Position numbers and translations under genes: made by a program
The notes under the pieces: generated by a model
Database searches by the model: none
What the model saw: the letters and a program-made list of their open reading frames with translations, nothing else
What the model was told of the DNA's origin: nothing
In this document: positions 24,460-35,947 of the stretch, piece after piece
Position numbering within the stretch: position 1 is the stretch's first letter
Layout of the letters: each line of letters begins with the position of its first letter
Assembly: GCA_032622095.1 (NCBI GenBank)
Contig: CP136061.1
Location: 169,761,107-169,825,106 of the forward strand
DNA from: Siphonodentalium dalli
Taxonomy: Eukaryota > Mollusca > Scaphopoda > Gadilida > Siphonodentaliidae
Direction of reading: 5' to 3'
Length of the DNA: 64,000 bases

Positions 24460-25396
24460 CAATGTACGTACCATGATATTGTTAATTTCTTGAACTCAAA
24501 AGCGGGAATAAACCAAGAACACCAAGAGTTGATAATCTTGCTCACCATCTATGAAATGTAGAGAACACACTCTGCTGGAACTAACAGGCCTCCAAATATC
24601 ACCTTTGAACGGTTAGACTTTCTATTGACTTTGTGAAGTTTGTCAACCTCAACCTGCTACTTGGATCTTTTCTTTCCGTGGGGAATACAAGCAACAAAAA
24701 ACATCCATTTGGTATTCCATCGCCCTCAACGTGCTGAGGATTTTGTGGAGGTGACATACATGTGCATGTATATTTGTCGAAACCATTCTTGCATTTATGA
24801 ATTTCACAGATTTTCTCCTTCCATTTATCCAAATGGTATATGCGCCACACCATATATGTAATTTGGCACGATTATCACCAATGAGCTTCACGCGGAGTGG
24901 TAAACAGCTTACACAAAGGAGCTTTGTTCTACATGATGCCGCTCCAGGGTGAGAATAAGACACCATTGAGCCTTATTGTTTATACACGCTCAAATTGCTA
25001 TAGGGATTTTACTAAATGAGCGCGACTGTCTTTCATTACGACCGCCTCTGGACATGAAGGGAAATGTGATATGCTTTCACTTACGCGCGCACGTCAACAC
25101 GATGGGGTCGCTCTGACACAAATGAGCGTTGCGCGCATTTGGAAACACATTACACAATAGAGCTTAGTTTTTAAGCGAAAATGTGATACATTGTTGCTAA
25201 TCCGCGCTACCCATTATATGTGTAATTATGTCACCACACCGCGCAAATCTCATTAGTGACAACATGACCATTCAGCGCTCACATATATCTAGTTCCAAAA
25301 TAGTGGTGTAATGGGTATTGACAAACAAACTACATATGTATGTATGAAAACATTTTATATTTAAATAAAATATACAAATAACAATAACAAAAAGTT
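24460..25396. other. Non-coding interval
   Basis: No supported gene. There are no clear inverted ends. The sequence just before 25397 (minus-strand AATAAATAAAA) could serve as the polyadenylation signal of the minus-strand transposase pseudogene. Confidence 0.4.
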
Positions 25397-26857
25397 TTAT
25401 TTATTTCTGACTGCCTTCTCCATGTTCCTGATGGCAAGGAAAACTGCTGCGTGCACTATTAAGTTTTCCGGTGCCATATACGTTAGTTGAGTTTGTATTC
25501 GGCGGAGCCCACTATTTGCCTGTTCTACTACTTGGCTGTTTGTATCTCTTATTATAGTGTCACTTTTATACGTCTGCATATCGTATCCAAAAGTACACCC
25601 GATGTGTCCAACACGGAAGTGCAGCCGATCGACAAAAAACTTAGAGTTTTTGAACCTAGCTGGTTCCCTTAAGAGTCAATACAAATGCAATTTGCAACAG
25701 TTGTCATAAATTATTTGACTCGGAATAACACGGAATCTCCTCATCAGAATGTCAAAGGCAGTTTGTGGTGATTCGCATGATAACATTACTTGGAATCCCA
25801 AGCAAATTCCGTGTTTGCAAAACATTGTGAACAGACCTGGCGTTAGTTTTTGATGGCTTTCTGTCATTTTACGACAACCAGAAGATGTGTCCCTTGTCGT
25901 GGTTTCATAATGACCAGATCCCCTGATCAGTGGATGGTTGGGGAAGAATTCCATCTGCTTGTGTGTAGCGGTTGGTGGTGGATAATTATTCTCATCAGGA
26001 ACGCTGTGATCGTAGGTATTGTCAATCGACAAAAGCATGTCAGATAGAACACGCCTGACATCGGGACTCACTGTCTTACTCTTTAGAATGTATTTTAACA
26101 AAGGGCATGTCTTCATTATGAAACCTAAATCTTGCTGGTTAGATGGATCTGTAAGATTAAAATTTCCGTCGATTACATTACGCAATAACGATCGAAAGCG
26201 TTCATCGCCTCCGAACTGAAGTATTGCACATGTTGGGCTACCACGAGAAAGCTCTCCGAGAATAACTCTTATGTACTCGGGACATTTTCTTCCTGATGCA
26301 AAAACAAGAGACTGAACGCTTTTACAACACTTGAGTTCATCGCAAAATGTCTTGTGATCAGCCGATGTCATTTCATTAACTTCTTTCGAATAACGTCCAC
26401 GCTCCAAGCATGTATATTTTGAAAGCAGACGTCGAGCCTTGGCACTTGTAACCAAAATTCGATCGTTCCGAGAACTGCCCTTAATGACTGGCATCGAAGA
26501 AGTTTCAACCTCCTGGCTAAATGCGGTAACTAAATCACGACGACAACCCATCATCACAGCATCCATGATCACACAATCGACATTAGGACCACATAATTCA
26601 CACGAGAATGCATCATAGTAATCCACATCAAGAAGTCTAATAAAGGCATTGTATGATCTCCGTAGAATATTATAGTCCGTTATTCCAGACCCACCGCAAG
26701 TTGTCATTGTCTGCTTCGAGGCTATGGGGTAAACATCAGTTCGCTGTCTTATTATATTCTGAAAGTATGTCTCTGCGTAAACGTGAAATCGACAGACTGC
26801 TAGCCCGAATATACGAAGGGACTGACAAGTTGCTAACAGCAGGTTATCCGGCAGCAT
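25397..26857 (-). pseudogene. KDZ-like (CxC-type) transposase, one in-frame stop
   Basis: A 393-codon open frame ends at a TGA (25676-25678). The same frame then continues for about 90 sense codons to a TAA at 25397. Recognisable features are a CELCGP zinc-like motif followed by a hydrophobic strand with Asp (CVIMDAVMMGCRRD), then PGLFTMFCKHGICLGFQ and IIYDNCCKLHLY near the first stop, and after the stop REPARFKN, FFVDRLHF and LNQ-like NSQVVEQANSGL. These match, from memory, large invertebrate proteins assigned to the Kyakuja-Dileera-Zisupton transposase group and the related HMGXB3-like proteins. A single stop inside an otherwise continuous frame suggests recent inactivation or readthrough. 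The N-terminal part beyond about residue 35 of the frame overlaps the oppositely oriented gene at 26767, so the true start is uncertain. Confidence 0.55.
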
Positions 26858-27494
26858 TCGTGTACATGACTAAGGATGGTATGTTGAAGATGCATGGCAA
26901 TTCTTCAATTACCAGAGTGAATTTTGAAAACAGGGTCCAGATTATGGAATGTCCAGCCACGGGTGCCACCGTTGATGCCTTCGCGTTCAAAACATTTGCC
27001 GACCCAGATGAATTTGAGAGTCTGCCAATACAGACTCTGAGAAGGGTAGTCACAGGCCTAGTTCGGTTTGACCAGGGTGGATTCGGACAACCGAATTGGG
27101 GAGAGCCTGATTCAAAACCATCATGGTGGGGGCATGATATTCCTTGGACCTCAAACAGGGAGTTACTGTTCCTGAGCTCAGAACACTTGTCACCCTAGCT
27201 TACAACCATCACCGGCACCCACTCTATCAGGACGGAGAGCCTATTCAATTCGACCGGGAAGACAGCGACGTCAATACACAGTCACCCGGTGACGTCCCAG
27301 ATCCGATCAGATCTACGTCGACTCCAAAGAATACGTCGACTGCTGATTTCGAAATAGAATTGTCCAGTTGTATAGAACAGATAGATGAACTGGAAGTGAG
27401 CGTTTCAGAACACGACATTGTGCGAGAAGAAACGCCGATTCAAAGAGAAAAGAGACAACGGCGTCCGCGTGTGGTGTTTTCCCCAAACCAATAA
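26767..27494 (+). pseudogene. NRF1/EWG-like DNA-binding domain gene, one frameshift
   Basis: From the ATG at 26767 the protein begins MSLRKREIDRLLARIYEG. It later contains GGFGQPNWGEPDSKPSWWG and HDIPW, then in the next frame TVPELRTLVTLAYNHHR. This order matches the dimerisation and DNA-binding domain of nuclear respiratory factor 1, where a GWG-x-KP-x-WW-PxDIPW block precedes a helix ending in a Tyr-x-x-His segment (recalled similarity). The frame changes near 27150-27180, either a one-base frameshift or a missed small intron. The C-terminal tail is acidic and ends with KRQRRPRVVF, a basic patch, before TAA at 27492-27494. AATAAA at 27562 is a plausible polyadenylation signal. It lies head-to-head with the transposase pseudogene. 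It is much shorter than animal NRF1 (about 500 residues), so it is more likely a transposon-associated or retrocopied domain than the host NRF1. Confidence 0.5.
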
Positions 27495-27561
27495 GACAAT
27501 AATTATTGTGAAATTTATTGTGTATAATGTATGATGTCTTAATGTTTAAATAGTTAAGTGA

Positions 27562-27567
27562 AATAAA
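27562..27567 (+). promoter_or_regulatory. Possible polyadenylation signal AATAAA
   Basis: AATAAA lies 68 bases after the stop of the NRF1-like frame. Such hexamers are frequent in AT-rich DNA, so support is modest. Confidence 0.3.
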
Positions 27568-28270
27568 TTTGTTTGTATTTCTTTGAATTATTATTATGCA
27601 TTTATTATAAGACCCGCCACACCCTTTAATTGCACATATTCTGCTAGTGATACTAGTACTGCCATGAAAAGAGAAAGAAGAGGTATGCATACCTGCCATA
27701 AGAACAGAGAAACCGAGACTGGTAGTGGAATATAACAGTGAAGAAATTCTGGGGCAACTGCCAAACAGGTGATTTGATAGAAGTACAATGAATATATCTG
27801 GCATTAACTGGAAAAGAGGCAAAAGCAAATAGAAGACCAATGAAGAAACTCACAAGTAACTGAACAAAATGCATAAAATTTAATAAAAAAGTTGAACTGA
27901 AATTCAAAAGAATGAAAAATTCTGTCCTGCAACTGAAAAGTGAAGCAACCTTGGGAGGATATATACATTGCATAAGGATGAAGTATAAAATTTATTATTT
28001 ATGATTAAAAATTATTTGATATGGTATCATCCATATGCATGAAATTTGTTGGTGTCAATTTATCAAGCTTTATATGATTTATATTTTAAAAGTAAAATAA
28101 TGGCTAAAATTAGCCAAGTGTCAAAATTTCAAATGGATCATGAGAAAACACTGATATTTTCATGGTATATTCAAATGAGAGGCAATATGAAGGGTTACCT
28201 CACCTTTTAATGCACAATGAGCTCAAGATTCCCTTCCCTGTAGTGCTCCAACAACTTGAGCATGTATTAA
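27568..28270. other. Non-coding AT-rich interval
   Basis: No supported gene. Overlapping minus-strand open frames here show no family signal and a hydrophobic, repetitive composition typical of chance frames in AT-rich DNA. Confidence 0.4.
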
Positions 28271-28357
28271 ATCATGTCATGAATCTCTACGCTGGATGAC
28301 GCCCGCCCTGGCAATACGTCTACGGGCGTCAGCCAGAGTAGAGATTCATGGCATGAT
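28271..28357. repeat. 87-bp hairpin, 35-bp arms
   Basis: ATCATGTCATGAATCTCTAC at 28271 and onward pairs with the inverted segment 28323-28357 (three mismatches over 35 bp) around a 17-base loop. The inner arm, GACGCCCG / CGGGCGTC, is GC-rich against an AT-rich background. It could be a tiny MITE or the palindromic end of a larger element. No target duplication was identified. Confidence 0.8.
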
Positions 28358-29150
28358 CTAGAGCATGTATATACATTGCCTAATCTCCGGAATATTTGAT
28401 ATGGGTTTATACTATTCAATAAGAAAAATAGATCAACTTTCTGGCATGCCCAACATTTATACATATGTTCACTGTGTTAGTTGGATTCTCGGTAGGCAGA
28501 ACTTCCTTCTCGGGGAGCTGGCCATATGTACCACAGCAGTGAAATTGAAAATTATGGCAGAAATCCCACCCGCAATCTGCCGCAATCCAAATTAAATTGA
28601 AAGTTTGGGTAGATAATTCACCCCCATTTTCAATTTAGAAAAAACTTCCCCTGTATGCAACCAAATCCTTGATTAGACCTCTGCAATTTTAAATTTTAAT
28701 TCGATCTATGTTGTGTTCCATCAAGATGGCTATAACAAATTCAGCTATTTTAATGGTCATTGGACGTGAGAAGCATATATCAATGTTTTTTGTTTGACCC
28801 AATGCATATATATTATTACCCCATTAATTATTGTAAACAGAAAGTAGATATTTTGAAAATACTGTGCACCAAAATTGGTGACAACAACAAACCACTATTA
28901 CAGGGAGATGAAGATAAATATGAGCAAATGGAGTATAAGAATACTTAAAATAGTAATTAGAATAATAGTTGCTAGTAAAAAATATTGTGAAAAGGGCAAT
29001 GATTAATAGAATACATTGAGTTGTTAGCTGTGAAAAGTCTCCGAATTAGCACATGTCCACATTTCATATGAGGATCGGAAACGAGAACGAGGAAGTGAGG
29101 TTGCTAATGGTAGACTAGAGTATGAACTAAAGCATTATTTTAATTAATGC
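28358..29150. other. Non-coding interval
   Basis: AT-rich sequence with no recognised gene, RNA or transposon end. Confidence 0.4.
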
Positions 29151-29154
29151 TTAA

Positions 29155-29725
29155 AGGGGTACTGTACGCCAAATGTTGTTGTTGGTTTCTATAGTCTCCG
29201 AGTCTGAGAATAAGGTAACACTTTTTTCATTATTTGAAAGTCTGTTGAGTACGAAGTAGTGTTACGGATGACAAATTTACCGGAATGCAAAAATACAAAT
29301 TGTCGTTGTCGAGTAATTTTTGTACAGTTTTCAACCAAATGAATCAAATAAAAGTTATATTATAGGCATACTAGTCCCATATAATCATTTAAGTTATTGT
29401 ATCGTCGCTAGTCAGTGAGTGGCTTGAGTGTTCTCCCCGTATCATCATAATATTTTAAGCGATCGGTTTAACAAGCCAGTATCCCTCATTTACTTTATTT
29501 GATTACGCAAATTCGTAATTTAATTGACACCATTTTATGGCTCCAGTCATAAATTCAATTTATATCAAATTATTAACTTTTAAATTATTAAATTTTAAGA
29601 TAGCCTATTAACCTGAGCGTTTACAGAATACATCTTCGACTCAAATTACTTATGTTTCTATATATTATCGATATTAGATCGTTGTTGTCACCGGAAATTT
29701 AATGAAAATGGCGTACAGTACCCCT
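29155..29725. mobile_element. 571-bp MITE flanked by TTAA
   Basis: AGGGGTACTGTACGCC starts at 29155 and its inverse, GGCGTACAGTACCCCT, ends at 29725. Each is bordered by TTAA (29151-29154 and 29726-29729). TTAA duplication with short inverted ends is the hallmark of piggyBac-type insertion. The interior is AT-rich and non-coding. Confidence 0.85.
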
Positions 29726-29729
29726 TTAA

Positions 29730-30269
29730 ATTTCCAGTGGGGGGGGGGGGGGGGGCTGATGTGACTGATTTCCTCTAGCATCCTTAACACTAAATTTTGT
29801 TAAATAAATAAATAATAAGGAAGCTGGCTGTCATGGCTTCATGAATTTCAAACAAACTTTGAATCTACTTTTAATCACACGTTTGCTTCTTCAAGATTAT
29901 GGACCATATGGCACATATTGTACCTTATTTTAACAGCTAAATAATAGTGCAATTCACCAAAGTGATCACCTATCATTATTAATTACAGGATGATCTCAGG
30001 TATCTATCCGTTGTCAGTGTTGACAATCGCTTGAATCACTGACGAAGCCAAAATCACCAGATCACGGCAAACGATCGAAGCAAAAAAAAGAGGTTATTTT
30101 CTACAATTTAAATATTAAAAGATTCATATAAACTGGCTGAGTCATGACAAATAGTTTATATAACATTGCTTCTTTCTTTAATTTGAAGCTAACCTCGTTA
30201 AAACGCATGGTAATGATCGTTAATCGTATTCGTTTTCATTTCATTTCATGGACATGCGGTAGTTAGTTT
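29730..30269. other. Non-coding interval with poly-G tract
   Basis: A G-homopolymer lies at about 29739-29755. An inverted pairing around ACTGACGAAG near 30040 is too weak to call. No gene is seen. Confidence 0.4.
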
Positions 30270-32716
30270 GTTTATCACACTTGACCCCTGACCTGAAAAA
30301 TTCCGCGCATGCGTACTTGAAACATCTACTTGGCTTATTTCGGAAATCAAACGAAAAACACATCCAACAACTTGATGATCGTCTTGATAGATTAGCAGAA
30401 ATGGATATTAACGCCTTTTTTAGAATCTTCAATAAAGATAGAGGTATCACGTCAAATTATCTATTTGAAGTAAATAGTTCCACACTAAGAGAACCAAGTG
30501 ACGTGATACAAGCATGGGCATCTTACTTTGAAAATTAACCTCTATTCCCCATTAGTCAGCGATGACTTCGACGAAAACCACCATACATATGTCAATAACC
30601 AAGTCGAAGAACTATCGCAGCTTCTCGAAACATCAGACCTTGATACCGAACTATGCTATGAAATTTCTTTAGAAGAACTTAAAAACGTACTGAAATCCGC
30701 CAAAAAAGGCAAAGCTCCCGGATTCGATTCATTGTGTTATGAGCACATTGTACATGGTGGTGATTTCCTCCAGCTCTCAATAGTTAGGCTCTTGTCGAAA
30801 ATGCTAAAATTCAATCACGTACCCGCACAAGCAAAAGTTGGCATGATAATTCCTCTATATAAAGGAGGAAACAAACCCAAAAATCAGTTTGACAGTTACC
30901 GCGCCATCACATTGCTTCCTGATATATCCTATACAAGATATTTGAGAAAATAATTCTCGTGCGCCTTGAAACCAATACCCCCCCCCCCCCCAACTCATGA
31001 AAGTGCACCCTCTTCAACATGGTTTCCAAAAAGGAATTAGCTGTTTAAACTCCTCATTTATAATACATGAATCAATATCGTTCACAGCCGAAAATCATAG
31101 TACCTTATTTGTATGTTTCTTAGATGTCCATAAAGCCTTTGATACGGTTTGGACTAACAGACTTCTTCTCAAACTATATCAGCGTGGCTTCCAAGGGAAA
31201 ATTTGGCACATCGTCAACTCCCTCTTATGTGGATTAAAGTGCTCTGTCCGGTTCAATGGCTGTGTTTCTCACCTTTTCGAAATACAACAGGGAACCAGAC
31301 AGGGCAGTATCTTGTCCCCTCTGTTCTACATGATATTCATTGACGACCTTATACACTCTTGAACAGAGCAAATATGGCTTGCGCTTTGGCTCCTCATTTT
31401 GTGTATCACCAACCCAAGCAGATGACATGACTCTACTGACTTTAACCGCTCCGGGTCTACAACTACTGTGTAACATATGTAGTTCATTCAGTCAAAAATG
31501 GAGATTCAAATATAACCAAGACAAATGTAAAATAATAGTGTTCAATGAGAGCACATCCGTTCAAACATCTAGAAGTACAAAATCGTGGCTTATAAATGGA
31601 AAACCTATTCATGAGTCGAACCAAGTTACGCATCTTGGTATTCCCCTCAATAACAAGGATCAGATGGAAAACCTCACTAATCACATTTGTCAGAAACTTA
31701 GAGCATCATATTTCATGCTGAGCAATGTGGGTATTTATGCTGGGGGAAGAACTCCACTTAGTTCAAACATGTTATATAACACAATTGTCGTACCAAGAGG
31801 CCTATATGGGAGCGAATTTCTTTGCGGCATATCCACAACGAACGAAAATTCATTGGAAAAAACCCATCGATTTTGCCTAAAACAAATTCAAGGGCTCCCA
31901 TATAGGACCCAAACTGATGTTGCACTGGGCCTCCTAGGCACATTCCCCATTACGGCCCTCATTGACAAACGCAAACTCGTACTACTCGGAAGTCTTTGTA
32001 GAACATCCCTGATCAAATCTTCAAAAGAAATTTTCATGTCGTTTAGACACCGCCATCAGAGGGGACGCTTTAAGCGAGCATTCATTTATATCAGATATAA
32101 TTTTAATCTTGGAGAAATACAATCTCAAATCACATTTAATTGCCTTCGTTGAAAACGAGAATTTCCCACCGAAGGAAGCATGGAAGCAGCTAGTCTGCCA
32201 GGGAGTATCACACTTCCAGGAAGCGGCATGGAAAGCGCGTCTTCATAGAAAAGTTCACTTCAACACTTTTCAGATAGCTATAGCTCACTGGCTGTTTCGC
32301 CCTTATGGTTCACATGTAGAGCTTATCCACAATACAAAGTTCAATTCCTTGAAATAGCGAAGCTCTTAGCAAAATCCGTGATTCCCGAAAACAGAAAGTG
32401 TTTGCTCTGTAATAAACAATACAGCAACAAAGTTGAACACAGCATCATTGTCTGTCCAGACATATCTGCCGCAAGGTACGACATGTGGTTCACACTTCTT
32501 GAACATTTTGACATCCCTTGCTTCATAGAAATCGACAAGCTCACCACCTACGAGCAGATGATGATATTTCTGTCATGCATCCCACCACATGTTAGGGAAA
32601 AAATAACAGATATTAACAAATTTATTATATTTATAACAAGGAGTACGCCCCGCATGTGGAACGATTATCACGAGCTGCTCCGGGCATATGATGATATCAT
32701 ACCTGTTATTCCATGA
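30270..32716 (+). pseudogene. Non-LTR retrotransposon ORF2, reverse transcriptase and C-terminus (5'-truncated)
   Basis: Successive open segments in shifting frames encode the reverse transcriptase of a second LINE copy. In order: the linker (YLKHLLGLFRKSNEKHIQQL, 30281-30535); KKGKAPGFDSLCYEHI and MIIPLYKGGNKPKN (30528-30953); HPLQHGFQKGIS, FLDVHKAFDTVW with the catalytic Asp, and GTRQGSILSPLFY (30997-31362); QADDM carrying the catalytic Asp pair (31340-32152); then a thumb region and a C-terminal CLLCNKQ...H...C zinc-knuckle-like motif (32378-32716). Frameshifts lie near 30530, 30955-30997 (where a poly-C run has grown), 31350, 32110-32150 and 32360. The enzyme would copy element RNA at the nicked target. 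Clade looks CR1/L2-like, by eye. The linker duplicates the one at 23600-23770, so this is not the missing half of the first LINE in a simple sense. Confidence 0.85.
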
Positions 32717-33085
32717 TTATATTATAGCAATGTAGTGCAAATAATGCATGCACCCGTCCGAGTATCCCAACTACAATATATTATGGTGCGTATCATCGAT
32801 TTAGTTTTGTCAATATAGCATCTTATCCCAATATTCCGAAACCCCATACTCTCGTGCTAAACAGGTACATCGTCTATACACTTGTGCCTGAATTCTCACA
32901 ATATATTATTGAATAATTGATAAAATTAAAACCGTAGATATTATTATCATGAATGTCCTTCTGTGCTTGACTTACTGTACATACTCACTTGATGTATTCT
33001 TTCTTGTGTTATTGTTCATTTGTATCGTTATTTGTATACATTTATTCTAAGCTCTCCGTTACATGGAGGAAATAAAGGATTATAT
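32717..33085 (+). mobile_element. 3' untranslated region and AT-repeat tail of the second LINE
   Basis: After the last open segment comes AT-rich sequence with GGAGGAAATAAAGGATT followed by an (AT)n run at about 33076-33090. A 3' end made of a short tandem repeat is common in CR1/L2-type LINEs. It abuts the interior of foldback copy 3 directly. Confidence 0.6.
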
Positions 33086-33859
33086 ATATATAATTTTTGG
33101 TCTCAAAGTACTTTGATATATACTAATTATAAAAACACAACTTAAGAAGCAACTTTTCCTGGGGTTTTAAGATAAGTAGGGGGTCATCGGGTCACCCCTC
33201 AAAACGTAAAAAATCACTTTTATTTACATGATTGCATTCGTCCAACGTGTGTGTATGTGCGTACACCCCCTGGAACGTTGCACTATTACACCCAATACAT
33301 CCCTAAATCAATACGATCAACTTAAGAAATATATATTCATGTCGTTTTCTGATAAGAACGAGACTTGTTACCCCCCCCCCCCCCCACAACCCGATCCATT
33401 TTCTAGAACTATAAGTGAGCCAGTTTTATGAAAATTATAGCGGGAAAATCTAGTAAAATGTATACAAATGTATATATTTTTGTGAAGCTAAGACATAATG
33501 ACACTTTTTTGGCATATCATTACCTATGAATATTCCAAATCACTGGAACCAAAATTCTTACTTTGGCTCAAAATGGCTGCCAATATGGCCGACAAAATAT
33601 GGAAAATGGTAAATATTACACCAGCGTGTCCTGCAATCGCTTACAAGTTGTGTTGATGTATAAAATTGACTATTCTGCATTCTATACATTGAATACTAAC
33701 CTGTCTGATGCACCATGGTTAATTGTTACTATTTTCACCACTGACATCGTCAAAAATATTGGACTTTTCTCTCACAAACTTGACATAAATATTGGCAAAA
33801 ATTCAGTTTTCAGGTTTGGACCATTTTTTCAGGTAAAATATAACTATCTTTGGATTGAA

Positions 33860-35475
33860 CAGGGGGGGGGGGAGGGTCTGGAAAAAAATTGCACATATAT
33901 ATAAGGCCCAAAAAGTTTTTTCCCGACCTCTAGGGACCCACCACCCCATTTTTGCAAAAAAAATATTTTTTTTCCTCCAAAATTTTTCCTCCTATGCATT
34001 GTTCGACTTTATGTTTCTCATGTTTTTATAAAAATTTCAGAGGTTTTTTTTAGCCGTTCTTCAATAACTGTGTTAACTGCCTTACTAATTGGTAAACACA
34101 TACCAGAAAAACGAAAAATATACTGTATTTCCATGTGTTTCCTGCATGGTGTTTTCAGTATCTAACAACAATATTAATTAAGCATTGCAGGCTGTTGCAG
34201 GTACACTACATGTCACAAATTGCCCTAGACCCCATTATAGCCTTAATATATCGAGTGTGTTGTGTCTGACAGAGAACACTGGCCAGTGTAAATAGTGGTA
34301 AACAGGTCAGGGGTTCCACAATTATATATGCATGATCAAAGAACTCTTTAGTCTTATCCAACGGGATGGGGTGGGAGGGGAATTGTTGTTTGGTTATGTA
34401 TACACATAGATATATGGTTATTATACTGCTCGATATTAGTCGGCGGATATATAGTTGACGTCTCGAGCCGTCTGTCCGTACAAACATTTTGAATTTTAAC
34501 TCAAGAGTCAGTTGTCATAATTGATGACCTATGGCATGGTGACGGACCAGAAATGGGGGACGAATATGCATAATATCGCGGGTTGTGACCACCAATGCCT
34601 ACCAGAGTTATGGGCCTTGTTCGACTTTATGAAATTCAGTCCATACAAAGTTTTTGCAATATAAGTTAAGTGTCGGTTGTCATTTCTCAATGCATCTGAA
34701 TGCATCACATTATTTCAGTTCATCTATTTGTAAGTGATAACAGTATACAATCAGTATTTTAGTTTCGTCTTGTTGAGCAGTAAAGCTCCCAGATGAAGTT
34801 CGGAAATTCAATGAGAATAGCGTCACCTTAGTTGGGATTGTCTGAGCAGTAAACAGTTAACGGTCATTCATCATAACCAATTCAGTTTTATTTGGATAAT
34901 TGTTGCAAATTAACATTACTTGCAATCATTCAAGATGAGAAATAACCAGAAGGAATGAATTTGATTACATGCCAGAACAAGACAGTATTTCAGACATTAG
35001 AAATTTAAGAGATACCCTTTTCAATTTCATGTTATGCAACAATCAGGTTAATGATATCTACTAGTAGTCATCATTGAGTATTCACCATGTAGTATCCAAT
35101 TAGTGATAGAGTTTTTTTGTTTTATTACTTTTATTCAGATAATATATTAATTTTGTTACTAAATATTTCTTCCGTTGATCATAAGTTTCCTGAACGTTAA
35201 TACGGTGGTCCACTGTGAAGTGGTCCGGGATACTGTGAAATCCAGAATGTTGCTAAATCTGAGGCTAAAGAGTCACTTTAGCTGCCTATATAGCCCTATA
35301 CCAACAAGCATGGTACTAACATGCTTACAAACAACATTACATGGTCAGTACTTGTAAATTGTTTGAAAAAAACCCATTTTGGAAAAAAATTACAAGCACC
35401 ATTTTTTCCGCCTCTGGACCACCCACCCACCCCGGGCCCTATATACGGAATTTTTTTGCAAACCCCCCCCCCCTG
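33860..35475. mobile_element. hAT-like non-autonomous element (1.6 kb) nested in foldback copy 3
   Basis: The ends are imperfect inverted repeats of about 50 bp: CAGGGGGGGGGG then GGGTCTGGAAAAAAATTGC on the left, and the inverse of GGGTTTGCAAAAAAATTCCG on the right. GATTGAA flanks both sides (33853-33859 and 35476-35482); counting a shared G gives the 8-bp GGATTGAA. The uninterrupted target is seen in copy 2 (CTTTGGATTGAAAGGTG). CAGGG ends with a 7-8 bp duplication fit hAT. No transposase frame is visible. Confidence 0.8.
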
Positions 35476-35947
35476 GATTGAAAGGTGTTTATTGTTTTGG
35501 TCTATCTTAAATGTGTCACACTACTGTGTTTATAGACCAAATTGCTCAAGATGGCTTCGAAAATGGCAACCAAATTTGTAAAATGCTAATTTTTTACATA
35601 TATCCCGAACATTCTCTGCATTATCCGAAAAGGTAGCAAATTGTGACTCACTTGGTTATTATACGTGTTAGTTAATTAACTGACAACTACATGTTCTATT
35701 CCCAGTTGTCCCAGTTCCGTATGGGGCATGACAAATTCATTTTAAAGTATGTAATTTTGCCGAGAACCTCTTTTGTGATTTTGGCCATATTTATTGAAAG
35801 GAAATGGGCAGAACTTTGAGACAGAACTGAGATGGACCATAATCTTTGATAAAAAAAATGTCAACAGGATAGTGTGGATGCCAAGATCGTAGCCAGGGAG
35901 TTACTCTGTGATCATATGTGAGGTGAATAGGTATACAGGGAGTTATT

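Noticed and set aside
23772-30270. The idea that 14579-23771 and 30270-32716 are two halves of one LINE split by a 6.5-kb insertion.
   Set aside because: Both flanks contain the same linker region (YKESKCLFRREY versus LKHLLGLFRKSN), so they overlap and more likely come from two copies. A mixed origin cannot be fully excluded.
30301-30314. CGCGCATGCGTA, close to the NRF1 binding consensus, considered as a target of the NRF1-like gene at 26767.
   Set aside because: A single near-match inside a LINE pseudogene is expected by chance. There is no cluster and no link to the terminal repeats of any element.
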